Below, in pieces: positions 15,160-20,994 of a stretch of DNA of 20,994 nucleotides. Every line of letters starts with the position of its first letter. The first letter of the stretch is position 1. A program made the position numbers and the translations under genes. This stretch comes from an uncultured Flavobacteriales bacterium (GTDB lineage: Bacteria > Bacteroidota > Bacteroidia > Flavobacteriales_E > Vicingaceae), in assembly GCA_913059105.1 (NCBI GenBank), contig CAJXRL010000012.1:1-20994 (forward strand), given 5' to 3'. Under the pieces are notes generated by a model. That model worked only from the letters and a program-made list of their open reading frames with translations. It did no database searches and was not told the DNA's origin.

Positions 15160-16731
15160 TTACTTGAACCACATTTGTTTGCTGATCATCAAAGCTTCTT
15201 GCACGGAAATGCGATCTCCGGAATTATATGCAGTTACAAAAGCATCGTTTATTTTATTGTTATCAGCCCAAACTTGATTTCTTTTATCTCTAGCTTGCTT
15301 GTACACGGGGAATGAACCTATTGTGTATTTGTACCACGTTTCATGAAACTCTATTGCAACATTCTCTGTTACTCCATGTCTTTCTGTGAAATAACTTTGA
15401 TTTACTTCTCTATGTGATGCTGCAATTTGCACTTTGTAGGTTACTTCTGTTTCAGGAGCTGGTATGTTGGTTATTTGTTTAACTAATTTGTCGTCTGTTC
15501 GTGTCTCAGTAGGTTCAACAACAGAATTTCCTGCAAGTTCACTTTCTTCATTGTCTGTTGTAGTGTTCTCATTTATAGTGTTGTCTGCTTCGACATTGTC
15601 TACTTCAGTGTTGTCTGTTGTAGTGTTCTCATTTAAAGTGTTGTCTGCTTCAACATTGTCTACTTCAGTGTTGTCTCTTGTTGTGTTTTCACTTTCAACA
15701 GTTGTATCTTCAATAGAATTTTCCGTTTCAGCATCAGCTAATTGCTCCTCAGCAAGGAAATTTCTAAACTTGGTTGGGGCCAATCTATTTTGAACAGACT
15801 GATCAATATTCAGGTAGGAAAATACACCATGAATGAGTGCGCTATCAAGTTCGTCAGAAGTACTTTGAACCGCATATTTTACTTCAAAAGATTTTTCATT
15901 GGGAAGTGTCATCCACAAAATTTTCATAACGTTATTTTTAAAACTAAAAATCCCGTCATTGTTCTCTATGGCGGTAGCTGTGTAATCTGGTGGCATGTAA
16001 TCTTCTACTTTCCCAAAGCTAGATAAGTCTGACTTTTTTATTTTTAAGGTTACTTCATAATTGCCATCTCCAATATGTTTAATTTCTCTCGTTATTGAAA
16101 CTAAATCGTTTTCCGTTGCCTGGGTAACAATTTTTGAATTGTTAGCTTGAGTGTTTTCCGAAGAAGAAGTGTTATTTGCTATAGTGGATACGGATGACTC
16201 CGTTGCGTCTTCTGTCCTCTTATTATTGTCATTACTAATTGATGTCTCTGGTTGATCTGTTGTTCCTGGTTGATTATCTGAACCCGTGTTGTCAGCTATT
16301 GCTTCTTCATCAATTGATAGAATGAACATTTCAGAATTAATGTCTTTTCTTTCATTTTCTTCAATAAATGAGAATTTCCCTAATAAGTTATGTTCTCCCT
16401 CAACAGAAGGGCTTGTCTCTATTTTATATTGAATGATGAAAGTTTCTGTTTTTGGTAATTCCATCCATATTACCTTAATTTCTTGATTTTTAAATGAAAA
16501 AGTTGCTCCATTCATTTCTACCGAACTTGCAATGAAACCTGCTGGAAGAGTTTGTTGCCATTTGGCGAATCCTTCTCTATCCCCTTTAGTAATTTCTAGT
16601 GTAACATTTAAAGTGTCTCCCGGTCTAATTGCGTCCTGCATCTTCTGTTCAACTTTCACATCACCACCAAAGAATATCTTAAGTGCAAATACTAACAGGA
16701 TGTTGATGCTAATAAGGAATATCTTGGCCAT
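15160..16731 (-). CDS. Membrane-anchored protein with duplicated domain, Asn-rich repeat linker and SPOR-like end
   Basis: 523 residues, not recognised as a named family. A hydrophobic helix at about 3-22 (FLISINILLVFALKIFF) anchors it with the rest outside the cytoplasm. Two homologous domains, about 36-131 and 220-314, align along VTLxIxKxD, a central FSFKN, WMxLP, a hydrophobic F-x-x-x-Y and GxFS. Low-complexity Asn/Thr/Ser/Glu linkers follow each (about 145-210 and 330-400). The second contains pentapeptide repeats of the form xx[DE]N[TV] encoded by a DNA minisatellite. The C-terminus, about 430-510, is SPOR-like (YKVQIAASH, WYKYTIGSFPVYKQARDKR, DAFVTAYNSGDRI) and resembles the last module of the next protein in the cluster (FVVAYKDGQRV). 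A structural or wall-binding envelope role is inferred from architecture and context only. Confidence 0.75.
   Translation of the reverse strand: MAKIFLISINILLVFALKIFFGGDVKVEQKMQDAIRPGDTLNVTLEITKGDREGFAKWQQTLPAGFIASSVEMNGATFSFKNQEIKVIWMELPKTETFIIQYKIETSPSVEGEHNLLGKFSFIEENERKDINSEMFILSIDEEAIADNTGSDNQPGTTDQPETSISNDNNKRTEDATESSVSTIANNTSSSENTQANNSKIVTQATENDLVSITREIKHIGDGNYEVTLKIKKSDLSSFGKVEDYMPPDYTATAIENNDGIFSFKNNVMKILWMTLPNEKSFEVKYAVQSTSDELDSALIHGVFSYLNIDQSVQNRLAPTKFRNFLAEEQLADAETENSIEDTTVESENTTRDNTEVDNVEADNTLNENTTTDNTEVDNVEADNTINENTTTDNEESELAGNSVVEPTETRTDDKLVKQITNIPAPETEVTYKVQIAASHREVNQSYFTERHGVTENVAIEFHETWYKYTIGSFPVYKQARDKRNQVWADNNKINDAFVTAYNSGDRISVQEALMISKQMWFK
15547..15696 (-). repeat. Nested coding minisatellite: 15-bp units in a 60-bp higher-order repeat
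   Basis: Bases 15551-15610 and 15611-15670 are tandem 60-bp copies that I read as differing at two positions. Each 60-mer is four diverged 15-bp units of the type AGTGTTGTCTGCTTC, and partial units extend the array on both sides (15547-15561, 15671-15696). The period is a multiple of three, so the frame is kept. In protein it gives pentads such as EVDNV, EADNT, NENT and TTDNT in the linker of the 523-residue protein. Confidence 0.9.
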
Positions 16732-16762
16732 ACTTAATTCGCTTTAGTTGAATCTTAGGTTA

Positions 16763-16797
16763 TCAACATAGTGTTGAAAACTTATGTTTCAAAGCTA
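16763..16797 (-). promoter_or_regulatory. -7 box and leader hairpin of the SPOR-protein gene pair
   Basis: Minus strand 16797 to 16790 reads TAGCTTTG, a perfect TAnnTTTG, without an obvious -33. The leader of about 50 nt contains a 6-bp dyad TCAACA-TAG-TGTTGA (16763-16777). It would drive the 523-residue gene and probably the barrel gene after it. Confidence 0.45.
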
Positions 16798-16882
16798 TCT
16801 AAAGCCGGCAGGGATATTAAGACGTATTGATTGAAGTTATTAACCCTTTGGTGTTAACTTGTTAGTAAAGTGGGAAATTTAA

Positions 16883-18793
16883 TTAGCTTTCAACTCTTTT
16901 TCCAAACTTTCCAACAATAAAGTAAAGCATCAAGATACCTATGGGTAACGTTATCCAAAATGGGATGCCGTAGGCGGCAGGAATTGTTCCAAAAATAGTA
17001 GCAACAGCTCCAACGGTTAAGGCATAAGGCATTTGAGTTCGAACATGATTGATGTGGTTACACGAGCTTGCTAAAGAACTTAAAATTGTAGTATCTGAAA
17101 TAGGAGAACAATGGTCTCCAAGAACGGCTCCCGCAAGAACACATGCAACGACGTTATGAAATATAGAGAGTGTTTCCGCTTCAGGAATTCCTGCAGCCAG
17201 GCAAATTGCCCAAGAAGAAGGTAACATTAATGGATATAGAATTGCCATAGTACCCCAAGAAGAACCTGTAGAGAATGCTACAACTGCGGCTAATAAAAAG
17301 GTTAAAGTTGGAACGAAATAAGGACTTACATTATCCGACATGATAGAAGTAAGAAGGTCAGCTGTGTGAAGATCTTCAATTACTAAAGCAAGGGACCAAG
17401 CTAAAACCAGAATGATGATTGCGGTTAGCATAGTCTTAAATCCTCCGACAGCAGCATTTATGGATTGGTGAATGCTCATCAGTTTTTGGGTAACTGAAAG
17501 TGTGATAGCAGCGAAAAGTCCAGCTAATGAGGCCCAAAGTAGTGCTTTGTATGAATCGGCCGCTCCTATTACAGATGATAATTTTATGCCAAAGCCTGTA
17601 TCGCTTAAATCCCAAAAATAAGAACCTGTCAATCCTAATTCATCTAGACCAGTTGAAAGTAACCCTATAATTGTACCGATTATAACAACTACAACTGGAA
17701 TAATAGCGTTATATGCTCTGTGTTTAATACCTTCTTTCGCTGTAAATTCATCTAACTCTTCATTATTTTCTATGGGTGTCCTGTTATTGCTTTCTCCAAG
17801 TCTTGCTTGTTTTTCTGCATGATACATAGGCCCAAAATCTCTTTCTCGAAGAATTAGAATGAGCATAAATATTAGTGCGAAAATAGGGTAGAAAGAGTAA
17901 GCGAGAGAGGAAATGAAAATGGAATAAACACTTTCATCAAGACCTTCTATGGTTTCAATTCCACTTTCGATATATCCTAATTCGGCGCCAATCCAGGTAG
18001 TTATGAAGGCAATGGCCGCAATAGGTGCAGCAGTTGAATCCACTAGATAAGCGAGTTTCTCTCGAGAAATTTTTAGCTTATCAGTTATAGGGCGCATTGT
18101 ATTTCCTACAATTAAGGTATTGGCATAATCGTCGAAGAAAATGGCACATCCCAAGAACCAAGTAGCTAGTTGGCCACTTTTTGCCGTAGTAGCATACTTT
18201 GATATCCTATTCACAACGCCTTGCATACCTCCATTTTTCGAGATAACACTTACCATCCCACCAATTAACGTTGAAAACACAATGATTGAAAGATGACCCG
18301 AGTCATTTAAGGATTCTAATATATAAGTATCTATGGTCGAAGTAAAGGAGTTGATTAATGCAGCGAAAAACGACTTCGCATAAAATTGTATAATAAATAC
18401 TCCCGAGAAAATCCCTATAAGCAAGGAGGTAACAACTTCTTTAAATAGTAAAGCGAGAATAATGGCCAATAATGGAGGAATAATAGAAAGCCATAACGGA
18501 ATCACGTAAATTTTCGATGTGACGGATTCCGTTCCAGTTGAAATATCAAAAGATGTTGATTGGTCTAGTAAAACTGTTACACTACTTGCCCCATCTTCAT
18601 TTACAATTAATTTTTTAGAGTCACCGTTAAATGTAATAATGCAATTACTGCAATTGGGAGGTAAGTTAATTAGCTGTAAATCTGCTTCTACATGTTGAAT
18701 AATAATATTCTCTTCACTAAGAAATGTACGTTCTTGTGAAAATGAACAAAGTGTAATAAATAGCAGTAAAATTGAAAATAGCAGAAATCTCAT
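16883..18793 (-). CDS. nhaC: NhaC-family Na+/H+ antiporter with exported N-terminal domain
   Basis: A polytopic inner-membrane antiporter that exchanges Na+ for H+, as expected in a marine bacterium. 636 residues. The membrane domain starts at about residue 96 (YVIPLWLSIIPPLLAIILALLF) and carries about a dozen hydrophobic segments. Family motifs are FFDDYANTLIVGNTMRPITD at 219-238, STAAPIAAIAFITTWIGAE near 253-271, FSTGSSWGTMAILYPL near 507-522, and GDHCSPISDTTILSSLASSC near 559-578. Before it lie a signal peptide (1-20, MRFLLFSILLLFITLCSFSQ) and about 75 residues predicted outside the cytoplasm, with a CxxC pair Cys48/Cys51. That is unlike compact NhaC proteins. The exact substrate could be another NhaC-type solute. 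It is divergent from the flavoprotein gene across 74 bp and 151 bp upstream of the SPOR-protein pair on the same strand. Confidence 0.88.
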   Translation of the reverse strand: MRFLLFSILLLFITLCSFSQERTFLSEENIIIQHVEADLQLINLPPNCSNCIITFNGDSKKLIVNEDGASSVTVLLDQSTSFDISTGTESVTSKIYVIPLWLSIIPPLLAIILALLFKEVVTSLLIGIFSGVFIIQFYAKSFFAALINSFTSTIDTYILESLNDSGHLSIIVFSTLIGGMVSVISKNGGMQGVVNRISKYATTAKSGQLATWFLGCAIFFDDYANTLIVGNTMRPITDKLKISREKLAYLVDSTAAPIAAIAFITTWIGAELGYIESGIETIEGLDESVYSIFISSLAYSFYPIFALIFMLILILRERDFGPMYHAEKQARLGESNNRTPIENNEELDEFTAKEGIKHRAYNAIIPVVVVIIGTIIGLLSTGLDELGLTGSYFWDLSDTGFGIKLSSVIGAADSYKALLWASLAGLFAAITLSVTQKLMSIHQSINAAVGGFKTMLTAIIILVLAWSLALVIEDLHTADLLTSIMSDNVSPYFVPTLTFLLAAVVAFSTGSSWGTMAILYPLMLPSSWAICLAAGIPEAETLSIFHNVVACVLAGAVLGDHCSPISDTTILSSLASSCNHINHVRTQMPYALTVGAVATIFGTIPAAYGIPFWITLPIGILMLYFIVGKFGKRVES

Positions 18794-18867
18794 AATGTGC
18801 CGTAAAAATATAGAAATGCCTTCGTTTCTTTTTACATTAAACGAATTGCTTTAAGTTTCTTTGAATT
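18794..18867. promoter_or_regulatory. Divergent antiporter/flavoprotein control region
   Basis: The 74 bp between two divergent start codons must hold both promoters unless they lie in coding sequence. The best minus-strand box is TATATTTT (18812 to 18805, one mismatch from TAnnTTTG). The best plus-strand box is TAAGTTTC just before the ATG at 18868 (one mismatch, no suitable -33). Neither is convincing alone. Confidence 0.25.
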
Positions 18868-20082
18868 ATGGTAAAAACAATCGTGGTAATTGGTGGGGGA
18901 GCAGCAGGGTACTTTTCAGCAATAAATATTGCAGAGAAAGCTACAAATGTGAAGGTTGTTATTTTAGAGAAGACAACAAAAACCTTGTCGAAAGTCAAAG
19001 TTAGCGGCGGAGGGAGATGCAATGTAACCCATGCTTGTTTTGTTCCTAAAGAATTATCTAAGTTTTACCCAAGAGGAGAGAAGGAGTTGCTCGGACCATT
19101 CCACACCTTTATGACAGGTGACACTATTGCTTGGTTTTCAGAAAGAGGAGTAGAGTTGAAAATGGAAGATGACGGACGAATGTTTCCTGTGTCTAATTCT
19201 TCTCAAACTATAATAAACTGCTTTCAAAAGGAAGTAGATAAACATGCTATCGAAGTTCGTTTGTCTACAGAAGTGCTGAAGGTTGAAAAAAGTAAGGATA
19301 GCTTTGCGATTAGCACTAACTCTGGAAAATTATCGGCAGATTACGTGGTTTTGGCTGTTGGAGGTAATTCTAAACTGAAACACTATCAATGGATAACTGA
19401 TTTAGGTCATTCAATTGTTAATCCCATTCCAAGTCTCTTCACTTTTAATTTGAAAAAGCATGCATCTAACCAATTGATGGGATTAGCGTTGAAAGCAAGT
19501 GTACGAATTGTTGGGACGAAGTATGAAGAGTATGGTCCAGTTTTATTTACCCATTGGGGAATGAGTGGACCAGGAATTCTAAAGTTATCTGCCAAAGCGG
19601 CTCAATATTTATTTGATAAGTCGTATCAATTTAATTATGAGGTGGAATGGATCTCAAATGGGGAAGACTTAGTTCATTCTTTACGCAAATCAAAAGCAAG
19701 CGCCCAATTATCAAATACTAAAATTGAAGGCTTTCCAAATCGTTTTTGGATGTATTTATTGGCTAAAGGGGAAATTGACGGTAAAAAACGTTGGGCAGAC
19801 CTGAAGAAAGTTGAAATAGAAAAATTAATTCAATTACTCTCGAAAGACGATTATGCAGCGAACGGTAAAACCACTTTTAAAGAAGAGTTTGTTACTTGTG
19901 GAGGAGTTAAGTTAAAGGAAGTAAATATGAAAACCATGGAGAGTAAATTAGTTAACAATTTATTCTTTTCCGGAGAGGTATTAAATATAGATGGATTTAC
20001 AGGAGGCTTTAATTTCCAAGCAGCATGGACCGGGGGGTTTTTGGTCGCCAAATCCATTGCTGAACACATAAAAGGAGCTTAA
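18868..20082 (+). CDS. NAD(P)/FAD-dependent oxidoreductase, HI0933/YhiN family
   Basis: A 404-residue flavoprotein of the HI0933-like family (BaiN/YhiN/RdsA-type). The N-terminal Rossmann FAD-binding motif is VIGGGAAGYFSA at about 7-18. The family signature SGGGRCNVTH follows at 46-55, with FAD-contacting DDGRMFPVS near 100-108 and VVLAVGGNS near 160. The C-terminal FAD-closing motif GEVLNIDGFTGGFNFQAAWT spans about 369-388. The middle domain (about 190-330) carries the beta-barrel typical of the family. The start at ATG 18868 gives the canonical MVKTIVVIGGG opening. Substrates of this family are mostly unknown, so no reaction is assigned. It is divergent from the antiporter gene and convergent with the MBL-fold hydrolase (53 bp), with no clear terminator between. 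Confidence 0.92.
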   Translation: MVKTIVVIGGGAAGYFSAINIAEKATNVKVVILEKTTKTLSKVKVSGGGRCNVTHACFVPKELSKFYPRGEKELLGPFHTFMTGDTIAWFSERGVELKMEDDGRMFPVSNSSQTIINCFQKEVDKHAIEVRLSTEVLKVEKSKDSFAISTNSGKLSADYVVLAVGGNSKLKHYQWITDLGHSIVNPIPSLFTFNLKKHASNQLMGLALKASVRIVGTKYEEYGPVLFTHWGMSGPGILKLSAKAAQYLFDKSYQFNYEVEWISNGEDLVHSLRKSKASAQLSNTKIEGFPNRFWMYLLAKGEIDGKKRWADLKKVEIEKLIQLLSKDDYAANGKTTFKEEFVTCGGVKLKEVNMKTMESKLVNNLFFSGEVLNIDGFTGGFNFQAAWTGGFLVAKSIAEHIKGA

Positions 20083-20135
20083 ATACTTATTTATTTCAAT
20101 TTGAACGGAATGAATTAAACTAAAATCGTTGATTA

Positions 20136-20949
20136 TTACTTTTGCCACCAAGTACTTCCTTCAATTTCAAGATCATTCAAATCTATTTCTTCTCCAATTT
20201 TAGGAATGATGTAATTCAAATTAACTTGTTTTGCTTTAGCTGTGAATCGCTCTACTGGATCTGTCCATGAATGAATAGATAAAGTAAAAGCGCCCCAATG
20301 TATGGGCATTACTTTTTTTGCATTTACTTCAGTTGAAGCTTGTACTGTTTCTTCTGGCATCATGTGAATATCTGCCCACTTTTCATTGTATTGTCCGCAT
20401 TCCATCATTGCAAAATCAAAAGGGCCAAACTTTTCTCCAATTTCTTTGAAATGATCTCCATATCCACTATCTCCACTAAAGTATAGGTTCTTTGTTTTTC
20501 CTTTAATAACCCAGCTTCCCCATAAAGTTGAAAAGCGATCTGTTATTCCTCTTCCAGAGAAATGTCTTGATGGAGTGAAGGCCAAACCAATGTGCTCGTA
20601 GGTCAACTCTTGCCACCAATCAAATTCCTGAATCCTAGTTTCTTCTATTCCCCATTCTTTAAGATGCGCTCCAACACCTAGTGGTACCATAAAGTAGTTC
20701 ACTTTGTCTTTTAACAGTTGAATGCTACCATAATCCAAATGATCGTAATGGTCATGTGAAATTAACACAGCATTAATTCTTGGTAGTTTTTGAATTTCAA
20801 TTGGCAGTTCTTTTGCATAACGTTTGCTTCCAAGCCAAGGATGAGGGGCAGGAACTTCACCCAACATAGGGTCAATTAAAATATTTTTCCCGTCTAGCTT
20901 AAGTAAGAAAGAAGAATGTCCAAACCAAACCAATCGATTTGTGCTATCG
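20136..20949 (-). CDS. MBL-fold metal-dependent hydrolase (UlaG/NAPE-PLD-like), 5'-truncated
   Basis: About 270 C-terminal codons of a metallo-beta-lactamase-fold hydrolase of the UlaG/NAPE-PLD type. The zinc motif HDHYDHLD is encoded around 20756-20733. Further ligands probably come from SRHFSGR, YFSGDSGYGDH and MPIHWGAF. The opening segment WFGHSSFLLKLDGKNILIDP is the usual first strand pair before the metal site, so the catalytic domain looks essentially complete. The lost part is the N-terminal lead, probably tens of residues, cut at the adapter junction 20949/20950. The apparent start MGSEMCIRDS is adapter. These enzymes hydrolyse phosphodiester or lactone substrates, but this one cannot be assigned. 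It converges on the flavoprotein gene. Confidence 0.9.
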
Positions 20950-20994
20950 CTGTCTCTTATACACATCTCCGAGCCCACGAGACAGGCAGAAATC
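20950..20994. other. Nextera i7 adapter remnant (not genomic)
   Basis: Bases 20950-20968 are the Tn5 mosaic end in the outward orientation (CTGTCTCTTATACACATCT). Bases 20969-20983 are the read-2 stem complement CCGAGCCCACGAGAC, and 20984-20991 (AGGCAGAA) is the same index as at the left end, read on the other strand. Genomic sequence ends at 20949. Confidence 0.98.

Noticed and set aside
15547..15696. CRISPR-like array
   Set aside because: Units are contiguous 15-bp/60-bp tandem repeats without unique spacers and are in frame with a coding gene.
15464..15793. 109-residue plus-strand frame rich in Ser/Val/Leu
   Set aside because: It is the antisense of the pentapeptide minisatellite in the 523-residue gene; the repeat simply keeps the opposite frame free of stops.
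1..20994. Terminal inverted repeats suggesting a 21-kb composite transposon
   Set aside because: The repeats are the Nextera mosaic end plus index, and no transposase gene is present.

Overview
The window looks like one assembled contig from an uncultured member of the Bacteroidota, most likely a marine-type Flavobacteriales. The basis is AT-rich DNA, lipobox-free signal peptides ending in Gln, a secreted protein with a type IX secretion (T9SS) sorting domain, thrombospondin-3/SPOR envelope proteins, and repeated upstream copies of the Bacteroidota -7 promoter box TAnnTTTG. The family-level assignment is inference. Both extremities (1-47 and 20950-20994) are Illumina Nextera adapter, not genome. 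The genes at each end, carA and a metallo-beta-lactamase-fold hydrolase, are therefore truncated, and the apparent starts reading MGSEMCIRD are adapter translated as protein.

Layout. 48-3723 (+): housekeeping block carA (5' cut), eno and gltA, with a promoter and leader hairpin before gltA and an intrinsic terminator after it. 3832-5670 (+): a 612-residue UbiD-family decarboxylase. 5689-5945 (+): the first ~85 codons of an outer-membrane beta-barrel gene, frameshifted in a T7 run and cut short against the next gene. 5957-7309 (-): a tight run aroQ, thioredoxin-fold lipobox-free secreted protein, ridA. 7339-8241 (+): xerD, divergent from aroQ across a 29-bp gap that carries two abutting -7 boxes. 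8424-10505 (+): a 693-residue T9SS cargo with an Omp28/thioredoxin-like domain, ended by a strong terminator. 10561-10969: about 410 bp with no convincing gene, lying between two converging terminators.

11026-16731 (-): an envelope cluster. In order of transcription it holds a 523-residue membrane-anchored protein (duplicated domain, pentapeptide minisatellite, SPOR-like end), a 588-residue beta-barrel protein (TSP3 calcium repeats, two SPOR-like modules), an S41 C-terminal processing protease, and a DUF1573 protein. 16883-18793 (-): an NhaC-family Na+/H+ antiporter with an unusual exported N-terminal domain. 18868-20082 (+): an HI0933/YhiN-type flavoprotein. 20136-20949 (-): the MBL-fold hydrolase, cut by the contig end.

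Most of the window is ordinary core metabolism: pyrimidine/arginine precursor synthesis, glycolysis, the TCA cycle, shikimate pathway, imine detoxification and chromosome dimer resolution. The part most likely to be undescribed is the adjacent pair at 13342-16731. These two envelope proteins share a homologous C-terminal SPOR-like module and lie directly upstream of a periplasmic processing protease. Secondary points of interest are the face-to-face aroQ/xerD promoters that predict near-leaderless mRNAs, the hierarchical 15-bp/60-bp coding repeat, the decayed barrel gene, and the exported CxxC domain on the antiporter.
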